NCBI RefSeq assembly: GCF_900182655.1 | Contig: NZ_FXTC01000005.1 | Coordinates: 124,001-188,000, forward strand | Length of the DNA stretch: 64,000 bases | Reading direction: 5' to 3' | Source of the DNA: Chryseobacterium rhizoplanae | Lineage (GTDB): Bacteria > Bacteroidota > Bacteroidia > Flavobacteriales > Weeksellaceae | Shown: in pieces, positions 54,982 to 63,450 of the stretch | Numbering within the stretch: the stretch's first letter is position 1 | Layout: every line of letters begins with the position of its first letter | Position numbers and translations under genes: made by a program | Notes under the pieces: model-generated | The model's database searches: none | Seen by the model: the letters and a program-made list of their open reading frames with translations, nothing else | Told to the model about the DNA's origin: nothing

Positions 54982-56592
54982 CTACAAATGTTTGTTCCCT
55001 GTAATCTTCAGTTCGTTCAGGTCCAATTGGGATTCTGCTTTTCTTATTTCGTCTTCGCTGAAGCGTTTTTCACGTTTCATCCGGAACAGTTCTTTTCTCT
55101 GCAGGGCAAATATATTCAGCATTACGTTATGGTATTCTTCCATATCATTTCGTCTGTTGGTACACATTTCCAAAGAACTTAAATGATTCTGATGAAGTTG
55201 GATATCAGTTTCCAAAGCTTTTTTAAAATTCTTAAGCAGACTATTGCTGCTCACCAATTCATTATATTCTTTATCAAGTTTTTGGACAGCAAGCTTATCC
55301 AGCCTCATTTGAATTCCGGCCTGCTGTTCGTGAGAAGGAAGAATAGGATCAATCTCTTCAATTTTTGTCAGCCTGATCACCAAAGGCAATGTCAATCCCT
55401 GAAATACCAATGTCACAAAAATGACCACAAATGTGATAAAAATAATCAGGTTTCTCATGGGAAATTCGGCCTGACTGTTCATCATTACCGGAATAGACAG
55501 AGCTGTAGCCAGAGAAACAACTCCTCTCATTCCTGCCCATCCTATAATTAAAGGATTTTTCCATCCCGGGCTTGGATCACGGCGGGCTTTTTCACTCAGC
55601 CATCTTGGAATATGAGCCACAGGATAAATCCATAACAGACGTACTGCAATAACGATTAAACTTATAATTAAACCATATTTGATTCCTTCCATTAATGAAA
55701 TTTTTCCCAATCCATTGATGATATCCGGAAGTTCCAGCCCTATTAATACAAAAACCAAAGCGTTCATTACAAAGATCAGGGTATTCCAGACTCCTGTCAT
55801 ATTGATTCTTGTGGTACCTGTTTTAAAAATTTCATGAGCACGGAAAGACATAAATAAACCTCCGCTCACCACAGCCATTACTCCCGAAAAATGAAAATGT
55901 TCTGCAGAAAGAAACAGAATATAAGGTGTAATTACGGTAATGGCAGCATCAATGGCAGGTGTAGTAGGTAAAAAACGGTGAATCGCATAAAAAATATGAG
56001 CCCCCGCAATTCCTATTACAATTCCCATCCCTGCTACCAGGAAAAACTGTCCTGTTGCTTCATGCATTGAGAAAGCTCCTGTCATTACCGCAGCCAAAGC
56101 AAATCTGAAAACAATCAGTGAAGAAGCATCATTAATCAGGCTTTCTCCTTCCAGTATCGCAAGAGTACGTTTGGGAACTTTTAATCCTTTTAAAACCGTG
56201 GTGGCAGCAACAGCATCCGGTGGTGAAACAATTCCGCCCAATAAAAAACCCAATGCCAGGGTAAATCCGGGAATCAACATCTGTGAAGTATAGGCAACCA
56301 CCAAAGAAGTGAGAAATACCAGACCAAAAGCCAGCAGACTGATGGGACGTTTCCATTTCCAGAAATCATTCCATGAGGTATACCAGGCTGCTTCATACAG
56401 AAGTGGAGGTAAAAAAATTAAAAATATAATTTCGGGATCCAGCTTTAATACAGGAACTCCCGGAATAAAACTAATTCCTAATCCGGCAAGCACCAGAAAG
56501 ATAGGATAAGCAATTTTAATCCGTTGTGCCAGCATGACCAGCATCATGACGAGTAATAAAAGTCCCAGTATTAAAAGTAGTTGTTCGTGCAT
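54982..56592 (-). CDS. CPA1-family Na+/H+ antiporter
   Basis: 536 residues with about 12 membrane helices. Family signatures are FLPPLLYEAAWYTSW, GGIVSPPDAVAATTVLKGLK (the ion-binding Asp) and EGESLINDASSLIVFRFA. The last 130 residues are a soluble, charged, helical tail. It exchanges Na+ or K+ for H+ across the inner membrane. Single gene; its 3' end meets a repeat tract. Confidence 0.93.
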   Translation of the reverse strand: MHEQLLLILGLLLLVMMLVMLAQRIKIAYPIFLVLAGLGISFIPGVPVLKLDPEIIFLIFLPPLLYEAAWYTSWNDFWKWKRPISLLAFGLVFLTSLVVAYTSQMLIPGFTLALGFLLGGIVSPPDAVAATTVLKGLKVPKRTLAILEGESLINDASSLIVFRFALAAVMTGAFSMHEATGQFFLVAGMGIVIGIAGAHIFYAIHRFLPTTPAIDAAITVITPYILFLSAEHFHFSGVMAVVSGGLFMSFRAHEIFKTGTTRINMTGVWNTLIFVMNALVFVLIGLELPDIINGLGKISLMEGIKYGLIISLIVIAVRLLWIYPVAHIPRWLSEKARRDPSPGWKNPLIIGWAGMRGVVSLATALSIPVMMNSQAEFPMRNLIIFITFVVIFVTLVFQGLTLPLVIRLTKIEEIDPILPSHEQQAGIQMRLDKLAVQKLDKEYNELVSSNSLLKNFKKALETDIQLHQNHLSSLEMCTNRRNDMEEYHNVMLNIFALQRKELFRMKREKRFSEDEIRKAESQLDLNELKITGNKHL

Positions 56593-56627
56593 AGTTTTTC
56601 AGAAGTTTGATTTCAGATTCTGGTTAT

Positions 56628-56696
56628 CCAGGTTTTGGCTAAAGCCAGTGGTATATTTATTTTTTAAAGGTGGGCTAAAGCCCATCGCTATTGAAT
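56628..56696. repeat. GGCTAAAGCC dispersed element, copy 2
   Basis: CAGGTTTTGGCTAAAGCCAG (56629-56648) and GGTGGGCTAAAGCCCATCGC followed by TATTGA, the same arrangement as at 37924-38000. Confidence 0.65.
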
Positions 56697-56727
56697 TGTC
56701 ATTGTTTTAAAATCCCAATTATAAAGA

Positions 56728-56894
56728 TTAACCACAAAAGTCACAAAGTTTTTATTTTAAAATGTTTATAAAGTTTAATAGCATACAATATAAAGATCAC
56801 ATGAGAGAAAAATCAAAGATTTTTATAAAACTTAAATATTCTTTTCAGGAGCTCGATATTTACTTATCAAATCTTTTGTGACTTTTGTGGTTAA
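56728..56894. repeat. 167-bp element with 20-bp perfect terminal inverted repeats
   Basis: TTAACCACAAAAGTCACAAA (56728-56747) and its exact reverse complement (56875-56894) enclose 127 bases of AT-rich DNA with no ORF. The right end touches the stop codon of the esterase gene (56896). It could be a MITE-like element or a long-range hairpin. Confidence 0.85.
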
Positions 56895-56895
56895 A

Positions 56896-57516
56896 TTATT
56901 TAAATATCACGGAATTAGCTATTTCAATTTCTTCCTCATTAATAGAGTGACCAAAGTTAGCATATACTTTTTCTGTTACCTCAGCGTTCATTTCTCTTAA
57001 AATATTGGCTGTAGCGTATACTCTTTCTACAGGAACATGAAAATCAGGGTTGCTGGTTCCCAGAAAAACAGGGGTTCCCGCAAAATCTCCTTTATAGTTT
57101 TCACGATTGATCTTATCTCCTATCACGCCACCAATAATGGCTGCTGCTCCACCGAATTTCTGAGCATTACGGGCCAGAAATTCAAGAGTCAGACAGGCAC
57201 CCTGAGAAAATCCGAAAAAGTATATATTTTCTGGTTTAATTCCTGCTTTTACAGCTGCTTTTACCGTTTCTTCAACCATTTCAATGGCTGATGACAACCA
57301 TGGTTCGTTTTGTTCTACCGGTGCTATAAATGAAAAAGGATACCAGGTGTGATTCAAAGCTTGCGGGGCTAATAAAGCATAGTCTTTTACATTTAAGTGT
57401 TGAGATAAACTCAGAATATCCTGAGCGCTTCCTCCACGTCCATGAATCATGATCAAAGCTTTTTCTGCCTGATTCAATGGAATTCCTGCTGTTTTTATAT
57501 TTAAAATATGACTCAT
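56896..57516 (-). CDS. alpha/beta-hydrolase esterase (MhqD-like carboxylesterase)
   Basis: 206 residues. The nucleophile elbow is GFSQGACLTLEFL (Ser), Asp in FLGTSNPDFHVPVERV and His in NFGHSINEEE. GRGGSAQDIL near residue 29 is the oxyanion loop. The size and motifs match the phospholipase/carboxylesterase group that includes MhqD of Bacillus. Five bases separate it from the VOC dioxygenase gene, so it is cotranscribed. A role in hydrolysing ring-cleavage products is plausible. Confidence 0.88.
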   Translation of the reverse strand: MSHILNIKTAGIPLNQAEKALIMIHGRGGSAQDILSLSQHLNVKDYALLAPQALNHTWYPFSFIAPVEQNEPWLSSAIEMVEETVKAAVKAGIKPENIYFFGFSQGACLTLEFLARNAQKFGGAAAIIGGVIGDKINRENYKGDFAGTPVFLGTSNPDFHVPVERVYATANILREMNAEVTEKVYANFGHSINEEEIEIANSVIFK

Positions 57517-57521
57517 TATTT

Positions 57522-58475
57522 CTATCTGAATTTTTCTGTTGGATAATTAATTACGGGAAGAACTTCTGTCAGACGTTCTCTTCTTTTTTCAAACTGCGGC
57601 GGCAACTGTAAATCTTCTCCTAAAAATGCAGCTTCTTCATCTACATCGAACCCTGGGCCTGAAGTAGCAATTTCAAACAAAACTCCACCCGGCTCTTTAA
57701 AATATACGGAGGTAAAATATTTTCTGTCTTTTACTTCAGTATGTTCCAGTCCATAGGCATTTAGCCGTTTTACCATTTCAAGCTGAGATACTGCATCCGG
57801 AGTAGCAAATGCTACATGGTGAACAGTACCTCTTCCTGCCAATCCTTTCAATGCGCTGGGTGTAGAAAGCAGATCTACATATTTCCCCGGCATATTGTCT
57901 GTTCCCAATCTCAGTCTGTCAGGAGTTTCCTTAATTACTTTATGATCCATCTGAGTGGTCAGAAGAGCGGCCGTTCTTTGATAGTCATCCTGCCAGATTT
58001 CTACGTGATGGATTCCTTTAATGGCATAATCTTTAGGAATATAACCATTGTAATATCCTTTTCTTTCGTCCTTATCATTAAAAACCAGCTCCAGACCCAA
58101 CCCGTCAAAATCTTCAAGATAAATAAAAACTTCATCCGAGAATCTTTGCTGCGGCTGTTTAAAAGGAATATTAAACTGTTCCAGACGGTCCATCCAATAA
58201 TCCAGAGCATCTATAGAAACTGAAAATGCCGTTGTATTGAGCATTCCTTTACCATGTCTGCCATTGATCAGATCCTTACCATACGGAAAAGTAGTCATGA
58301 TCGTTCCCGGTGTTCCATATTCGTCCCCGAAATAAAAATGATAAACATCTGAGTAATCAAAATTAACCGTTTTTTTGACCAATCGAAGTCCCAAAACTCC
58401 GGTATAAAAGTCTATATTTTCCTGTGCATTTCCCGTAATTGCCGTAACGTGATGCAGTCCTGTGATAAGTTTCAT
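57522..58475 (-). CDS. ring-cleaving dioxygenase of the VOC family (MhqO/MhqA-like), copy 2
   Basis: 317 residues from ATG 58475; the longer frame to 58568 begins inside a repeat tract. Two VOC modules are visible: LITGLHHVTAITGNAQENID at the N terminus and KGIHHVEIWQDDYQRTAALL near residue 160, followed by RGTVHHVAFATPD. Metal ligands His and Glu (LLFEIATSGPGF-type Glu) are in place. Members cleave catechol- or hydroquinone-like rings. Very similar to the 59000-59932 protein. Confidence 0.88.
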   Translation of the reverse strand: MKLITGLHHVTAITGNAQENIDFYTGVLGLRLVKKTVNFDYSDVYHFYFGDEYGTPGTIMTTFPYGKDLINGRHGKGMLNTTAFSVSIDALDYWMDRLEQFNIPFKQPQQRFSDEVFIYLEDFDGLGLELVFNDKDERKGYYNGYIPKDYAIKGIHHVEIWQDDYQRTAALLTTQMDHKVIKETPDRLRLGTDNMPGKYVDLLSTPSALKGLAGRGTVHHVAFATPDAVSQLEMVKRLNAYGLEHTEVKDRKYFTSVYFKEPGGVLFEIATSGPGFDVDEEAAFLGEDLQLPPQFEKRRERLTEVLPVINYPTEKFR

Positions 58476-58519
58476 TGTGTTGATAATTGTTAATGGGTTA
58501 TTATGATCGGAGCTGAAAT

Positions 58520-58644
58520 TTCGGGATTCGGGATTCGAGTTGATAATTTCGAGCATAGTTTTATTCATCTTCTGTTTTTTAGCTCGAGACTCGAAAACTC
58601 TCCGACTCGAAAACCCGTATCCCGAAACCCGACTCTCAAACTCA
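58520..58644. repeat. GGATTCGAGT / CTCGAAACCC repeat tract
   Basis: TTTCGGGATTCGGGATTCGAG followed by diverged copies of the complementary strand (GAAAACTCTCCGACTCG, CCCGAAACCCGACTCTC). It separates the GNAT and VOC genes by 170 bp. Confidence 0.75.
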
Positions 58645-58941
58645 CTAGAGTTCTTCCTTCAACCAAACATCATTGTATTCTTCCGGATGACGTTTGAACT
58701 GTGCGTGAACATACGGACACAGCGGCAGAATCTTTAAATCATTTTCTCTTGCATAGGAAACCAGTCTTTCCAGTAAGATTTTAGCAAAGCCTTTTCCTTC
58801 ATATTCCGGATGTACTTCAGTATGATAAACCGTCAGTTTTTTTCCAATGACTGAAATATCCATTTTACCTGCTTTTTTATCGTCTGAGAAAAGCTGGATC
58901 TCCCCTTTTCTTCCTTCTAAAACTATTTCTGTTCTTTCCAT
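58645..58941 (-). CDS. GNAT-family N-acetyltransferase (YjdJ-like)
   Basis: 98 residues, the short GNAT type. The acetyl-CoA pyrophosphate loop is EVHPEYEGKGFAKILLE (R/Q-x-x-G-x-G/A variant), followed by LPLCPYVHAQFKRHPE near the C terminus. Located between the two VOC dioxygenases. The substrate is unknown. Confidence 0.8.
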   Translation of the reverse strand: MERTEIVLEGRKGEIQLFSDDKKAGKMDISVIGKKLTVYHTEVHPEYEGKGFAKILLERLVSYARENDLKILPLCPYVHAQFKRHPEEYNDVWLKEEL

Positions 58942-58999
58942 TTTTTTGTTTTTAATTCTTAATTCAAAATTAGCATCTTTATCCGTGCTGGCCGATGAT

Positions 59000-59932
59000 C
59001 TATGATAAGTTCGGAAGTACTCCTTCTATTTTTTCACGCATTCCTTCATACTGTGCAGGAAGCTTTAGGTTGGTTCCCAGCTCATTCAAAGGTTCATCTA
59101 CTGTGAATCCCGGATTATCGGTTGCAATTTCAAATAAAACACCTCCTGGCTCGCGGAAATACAATGAATAGAAATAATCTCTGTTGATCTTCGGAGTAAT
59201 GCTTAGCCCTGCAGACAATACTTTCTCACGATATTCCATCAGAACGTTGTCATCTTTCACTCTGAATGCAATATGATGATTGGTTCCGGCAGCATTTCTT
59301 CCCGCAGGAATAGTATCATTTTCAATAATATCGATAAGATTAGCCGTATCGATGGCATCAGTGGCAAATCTGTATTTTTCTCCTTCCTGTTTCTGCAAAT
59401 CATACCCTAAAACATCAGTCAGAACTTTGATTGTAGGATCTGCTTTTTTTAAGGTTAAAGTTACATTATGGAACCCTTTCAAGGCATATTCATCTTTGAT
59501 ATCATCGGTTGTCCATACCTTTCTGTTATCTTCACCTGCAGGTTCTATCAACTGTAACTGAAGACCGTCCGGATCATTGAAAGAGATCATTTTTTCTCCA
59601 AAAACTTCTCCTTCATTCACGTTTACATTAAAGTTTTGTAAACGGTTTTTCCAGAATTCAAGGCTTCCTTTGGGTACTGAATATCCGATATGGGTGGCCA
59701 TTCCGCTTCCGTTGTTTCCTTTTCCAATTCCTTCCCACGGAAAGAAAGTAAGGATGGTTCCCGGTGTTCCGTTTTCATTCCCAAAATAGAAGTGATACGT
59801 TCCCGGATCGTCAAAATTCACTGTTTTTTTCACCAGTCTTACTCCTAAAACCTGAGTATAAAAATCTAAATTTCTTTTGGCGTTGTCTGCGATTGCAGTA
59901 ATATGATGCAGACCTAATATTCTATTGTCCAT
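59000..59932 (-). CDS. ring-cleaving dioxygenase of the VOC family (MhqO/MhqA-like), copy 1
   Basis: 310 residues with two VOC modules: ILGLHHITAIADNAKRNLDF at the N terminus and LKGFHNVTLTLKKADPTIKV near residue 155, plus NHHIAFRVKDDN and FREPGGVLFEIATDNPGF with the metal-binding Glu. It probably cleaves quinol-type rings. First gene of the operon (VOC, GNAT, VOC, esterase), preceded by a promoter that carries the same palindrome as the pirin operon. Paralogous to the gene at 57522. Confidence 0.9.
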   Translation of the reverse strand: MDNRILGLHHITAIADNAKRNLDFYTQVLGVRLVKKTVNFDDPGTYHFYFGNENGTPGTILTFFPWEGIGKGNNGSGMATHIGYSVPKGSLEFWKNRLQNFNVNVNEGEVFGEKMISFNDPDGLQLQLIEPAGEDNRKVWTTDDIKDEYALKGFHNVTLTLKKADPTIKVLTDVLGYDLQKQEGEKYRFATDAIDTANLIDIIENDTIPAGRNAAGTNHHIAFRVKDDNVLMEYREKVLSAGLSITPKINRDYFYSLYFREPGGVLFEIATDNPGFTVDEPLNELGTNLKLPAQYEGMREKIEGVLPNLS

Positions 59933-59949
59933 TGTCTTTAATTTTTATG

Positions 59950-59998
59950 CTAAATTACAGTGAACAGAAATGCTGCACATTTAACTAGTTTAATAAAT
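59950..59998 (-). promoter_or_regulatory. promoter of the VOC operon with the shared palindrome
   Basis: TAATTTAG (one mismatch to TAnnTTTG; 59950-59957, minus strand) lies at the same 21-base spacing as in the pirin promoter from ATTTAACTAGTTTAAT (59979-59994). The 26 bases around it are identical in the two promoters. Confidence 0.65.
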
Positions 59999-60394
59999 AA
60001 AAAGATTCAATGATCTTGTCCTGGTGATCTGATCATAATAATTTGATTTAAAATTCCCAGATGTAATGGAAATTCAAGCAATAAATAAATTGACGTTTAT
60101 AAATAATCTACAAAATAAAAATGCATCAGAATAAATTTCTATCCATTTTCTTTTCAACAATATAAAAATTATTTAATTCTCATAAATTTCAATTTATTTT
60201 ACATTTTTGATAATTAAAAATAAGCAATATTTTCTATGTTTCCCGAAATAAAAGGAACTAAAATTGCTTTTTCAATCTAAAAAAAGAGCGAACAACCAAC
60301 AAATAAAATACTGATAAACAATATATTACATTATTAGCAATAAATTAATATTTAAAATGTCTACTTTTTTAGTGGACTAGTAAAAATTATATTA

Positions 60395-60402
60395 TATATT
60401 TG
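60395..60402 (+). promoter_or_regulatory. -7 box of the methionine uptake operon
   Basis: TATATTTG matches TAnnTTTG and lies 26 bases before the leader ORF start. Transcription would begin near 60408. The -33 element is weak. The rest of 59999-60394 is AT-rich and shows no gene. Confidence 0.55.
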
Positions 60403-60428
60403 CAAACGTATTCAGGAAATAAAACAAA

Positions 60429-60527
60429 ATGAAGGCAGAATTCAAAAATAATTCAATTAAGAAATATACCATCAAAAATATGATGAAGGATATCTGTATG
60501 CCTGTGCATCAAGAATACTGTGGTTGA
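60429..60527 (+). CDS. leader peptide ORF of a probable methionine attenuator
   Basis: 32 codons. The peptide opens MKAEFKNNSIKK and its last 15 codons hold Met18, Met19, Cys23, Met24 and Cys31 (NMMKDICMPVHQEYCG). An AGGA lies 12 bases upstream. The stop TGA (60525-60527) is part of a sequence that can pair with the left arm of the terminator at 60554. Stalling of ribosomes at the Met or Cys codons would expose 60520-60531, while ribosomes that reach the stop would cover it. The ORF precedes the metNIQ operon. It may instead be a secreted tiny peptide, but the layout favours control. Confidence 0.65.
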   Translation: MKAEFKNNSIKKYTIKNMMKDICMPVHQEYCG

Positions 60528-60584
60528 CCTTACTTTTATTTATACATATTTTCAAGGCTTTACCACGTGGTAGAGCCTTTTTTT
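60520..60584 (+). promoter_or_regulatory. attenuator: intrinsic terminator with competing antiterminator
   Basis: Terminator: AAGGCTTTACCAC (60554-60566) pairs with GTGGTAGAGCCTT (60567-60579), one U-G pair, then seven T (60578-60584). Antiterminator: GTGGT (60520-60524) pairs with ACCAC (60562-60566), and CCTT (60528-60531) with AAGG (60554-60557); the UGA stop lies between. The two structures share the left arm and so exclude each other. This leads into EamA, metN, metI and metQ. Confidence 0.75.
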
Positions 60585-60614
60585 ATTGAACACAACAACA
60601 TTAAAAAAATAAAA

Positions 60615-61613
60615 ATGAGCAATTCTAAAAACAAATGGTTAATTCCATTGGCTTTTACAAACATCTATGTGATATGGGGAATTACGTTTTTAGCTATTTC
60701 ATTTGGCTTAAAAGGTTTTCCGCCATTCATTCTTTCAGGGTTAAGATTTCTGGTTGCCGGAATTCTGATGATAGGGTATCTTCTTTCTAAAGGAGAAAAA
60801 GCAAATTCCCTGATCAACTGGAAGAAAAATGCCATTACCGGTATTCTCATTCTTACCGGAGGAACAGGTCTTGTAGCCTGGGGAGAACAATATGTAACGG
60901 CTTCAGAAGCGGCAATTTCTATTGCAACCGGTCCGTTCTGGTTTATTGCGATCGACAAAAAAAACTGGAAATATTATTTCTCAGATAAATTTATTCCGAT
61001 AGGATTGGTCATTGGATTTGCAGGATTAATTATGTTTTTAAAAGGCAGTGTGAATTCAAATGCGGCTCATGCCATTGCTGACGGAAACCTTCGTATTACA
61101 GCGTTTGTAGTATTGGGATTAAGTTCCATCGCATGGGTACTGGGATCTTTATATTCAAAGAAAAATCCGGCTTCTCAATCTACCTTTATGAATATTGCTC
61201 AACAGCTTATAGTAGCGGGATTGGCCTCTTTCTTAATTGCTTTTTTAAGAAAAGAATGGAGTGGCTTTTCAGTTTCTGCTGTTCCGTTATCGGCATGGTT
61301 TGGAGTCCTATTTTTGATCTTCTTTGGATCGATAGTCGCTTATTTGTCGTACATTTGGCTTCTGTCCGTAAAACCCGCTGCTTTGGTAAGTACCCACACC
61401 TACATCAATCCTATTGTAACAGTGATTGCAGGCTGGATTGTTGCCAACCAAAGCATCAATGGAGGTCAGCTGTATGGTTTATTCATCATATTGCTGGGAG
61501 TACTTCTAACGAATGTCACCAAGTATTTCAGACTTTCAAAACGGTCAAAAGTAAAAATCAGAAAAGTAAGAAGATTTTTTAACAGAGCAGGCAGACCATA
61601 TCAGCCTATTTAA
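60615..61613 (+). CDS. EamA/DMT-family transporter
   Basis: 332 residues from ATG 60615. A frame open to 60567 lies partly in the terminator, so the inner start is preferred. Ten hydrophobic helices and two EamA repeats are visible: FTNIYVIWGITFLAISFGLK (first) and VLGLSSIAWVLGSLYSKK (second), with ALVSTHTYINPIVTVIAGW near the end. EamA proteins export amino acids or related metabolites. Placed first in a methionine operon, it may export methionine or a sulfur metabolite, or take part in uptake; the direction is not readable. metN begins 18 bases after its stop. Confidence 0.85.
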   Translation: MSNSKNKWLIPLAFTNIYVIWGITFLAISFGLKGFPPFILSGLRFLVAGILMIGYLLSKGEKANSLINWKKNAITGILILTGGTGLVAWGEQYVTASEAAISIATGPFWFIAIDKKNWKYYFSDKFIPIGLVIGFAGLIMFLKGSVNSNAAHAIADGNLRITAFVVLGLSSIAWVLGSLYSKKNPASQSTFMNIAQQLIVAGLASFLIAFLRKEWSGFSVSAVPLSAWFGVLFLIFFGSIVAYLSYIWLLSVKPAALVSTHTYINPIVTVIAGWIVANQSINGGQLYGLFIILLGVLLTNVTKYFRLSKRSKVKIRKVRRFFNRAGRPYQPI

Positions 61614-61631
61614 ACAGTATACAAAATCAGA

Positions 61632-62660
61632 ATGATAGAGATCAGAAACATATCGAAAACATTTCACCAGAAAAAACAGTCCTTTAAGGCACTGGACAAG
61701 GTGAGTTTAAATATAGAGAAAGGAGATATTGTAGGAATTATCGGTTTTTCGGGTGCAGGAAAAAGTACTCTGATCCGTACAGTAAATTTACTGGAAAGAC
61801 CGGATGAAGGGCAGATTATTATTAATGGAAAAGATTTTACTCAGCTTAATTCCAAGCAACTGGCTGAGGAACGTAAAAAAATCGGAATGATCTTCCAGCA
61901 TTTCAATCTTCTTTCTTCAAGAACTGTTTTTGATAATGTAGCTCTTCCTTTGGAACTGGATCACAGCAGTAAGGATGAAATCAACAGAAAAGTCAACGAA
62001 TTACTGAAGGTTGTAGGACTTGAAGATAAAGCCAATGATTATCCCAGAAGTCTTTCGGGTGGACAGAAACAGAGGGTCGCTATTGCAAGGGCTTTGGCCA
62101 ATGATCCTCATCTTCTGCTTTGTGATGAAGCAACCAGCGCACTGGATCCGGCTACGACGCAATCTATCCTGCAGCTTTTAAGAGATATCAATCAGAGACT
62201 GGGAATTACCATCCTTTTAATTACCCACGAAATGGAAGTGATCAAAGCGGTCTGCAACCACGTTGCCGTGATCGACAAAGGAAAATTATTAACAAAAGGA
62301 ACTTTAAGCGAGATTGTTTCGGACAAAGAAAACCCGATTATCCGCCAGTTTATAAATTCAGACATCATGACCCTGCCACAGGAACTCAGCATCAGACTGC
62401 AGAAAGAACCAAAAGAAGGTTTGTTTCCGCTGGTCGAAATAGAACTTAACGAAAACATCAGTGTTGAACAAATTCTTTCAGCGCTATACAATCAATATAA
62501 AATCCCCTATAAGCTTTTAAAGGCGGACGTAGAATATTTCGGAAATTCCAATTTCGGTAAACTTTTACTGCAGCTTCAGGGTGAGGCGGAAGAAAACCAA
62601 CAGGCGATCTATTATTTCAACCAAAATAAAATTCAAAATACAGTAAAAGGATATGCTTAG
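61632..62660 (+). CDS. metN: methionine ABC transporter ATP-binding protein MetN
   Basis: 342 residues. Walker A GFSGAGKST, signature LSGGQKQRVAIARAL and Walker B LLLCDEATSALD are complete. The C-terminal NIL-type domain (FPLVEIELNENISVEQILSA) distinguishes MetN and allows substrate inhibition by methionine. The stop overlaps the metI start by eight bases (62653-62660), so the two are translationally coupled. It supplies energy for uptake of L-methionine and D-methionine. Confidence 0.95.
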   Translation: MIEIRNISKTFHQKKQSFKALDKVSLNIEKGDIVGIIGFSGAGKSTLIRTVNLLERPDEGQIIINGKDFTQLNSKQLAEERKKIGMIFQHFNLLSSRTVFDNVALPLELDHSSKDEINRKVNELLKVVGLEDKANDYPRSLSGGQKQRVAIARALANDPHLLLCDEATSALDPATTQSILQLLRDINQRLGITILLITHEMEVIKAVCNHVAVIDKGKLLTKGTLSEIVSDKENPIIRQFINSDIMTLPQELSIRLQKEPKEGLFPLVEIELNENISVEQILSALYNQYKIPYKLLKADVEYFGNSNFGKLLLQLQGEAEENQQAIYYFNQNKIQNTVKGYA

Positions 62661-63309
62661 TGATACGGTAATTGCCCTTTTGGCAAAAGGAACCTGGGAA
62701 ACGGTTTATATGACATTTTTATCCGGATTTTTTGGATTTGTGCTGGGACTTCCGGTAGGAATCATGTTATTTTTAACCAGAAAAGGACAACTGCTGGAAA
62801 ATGTGGTCTATCATAGAGGATTATCTATCCTGGTTAATATTTTCCGTGCCATTCCTTTTATTATTCTGATCGTATGGATGATTCCTTTTACGAGAATTCT
62901 GGCGGGAACTTCTATTGGAGTAAATGCAGCCTTGGTTCCGCTAAGTGTGGGTGCTGCTCCGTTTATTGCAAGACTTGTGGAGAACAGCCTTATTGAAGTT
63001 CCTCATGGTCTTATAGAAACGGCAAGAGCTTTGGGAGCTTCTCCTTTCCAGATCATTAGAAAAGTATTGCTTCCTGAAGCGCTTCCTTCTTTAATCAACA
63101 ATGCTACTATCACTTTGATTACGCTTGTAGGATATTCTGCAATGGGTGGTGCTGTAGGGGCAGGCGGACTTGGACAGGTTGGCTACCAGTACGGTTATAT
63201 CGGATATGATATCGTCATTATGAATACAGTATTGATTCTGCTTGTTCTGTTGGTGTTCATCATACAATTTGCGGGAGACCGATTATCAAAAAGATTTGAT
63301 CACAGGTAG
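62653..63309 (+). CDS. metI: methionine ABC transporter permease MetI
   Basis: 218 residues with five membrane helices. The EAA loop that contacts MetN is ETARALGASPFQIIRKVLLP, followed by EALPSL. The C-terminal VGYSAMGGAVGAGGLGQVGY is typical of MetI. Overlaps metN by eight bases. Works as a homodimer in the inner membrane. Confidence 0.95.
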   Translation: MLSDTVIALLAKGTWETVYMTFLSGFFGFVLGLPVGIMLFLTRKGQLLENVVYHRGLSILVNIFRAIPFIILIVWMIPFTRILAGTSIGVNAALVPLSVGAAPFIARLVENSLIEVPHGLIETARALGASPFQIIRKVLLPEALPSLINNATITLITLVGYSAMGGAVGAGGLGQVGYQYGYIGYDIVIMNTVLILLVLLVFIIQFAGDRLSKRFDHR

Positions 63310-63360
63310 TTGAGTTGATGAGTTTGAGAATCAGAGGGTTTGAGATGCGGGTTACGAGGT
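63309..63360. repeat. octamer-family tract after metI
   Basis: GTTGAGTTGATGAGTTTGAG, AGGGTTTGAGATGCGGG, in the 141-bp gap between metI and metQ. Such a tract inside an operon may alter metQ expression. Confidence 0.7.
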
Positions 63361-63450
63361 ATAGCGTAGATGAAGACCAAAGCTTAATCGTGATGGTACC
63401 TTTTGCTCTTTTATTTCTCTGCTTTACTATCATTTAAATAAAAAAATAGA

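Noticed and set aside
53741-59998. the 26-bp identical block as a mere dispersed repeat
   Set aside because: Both copies sit at the same distance from a -7 box and upstream of functionally related operons, which a random repeat would not explain. A genome-wide search would settle it.
60420-60600. SAM riboswitch before the methionine operon
   Set aside because: I find no SAM-I core; the leader ORF with terminator and antiterminator explains the region better.
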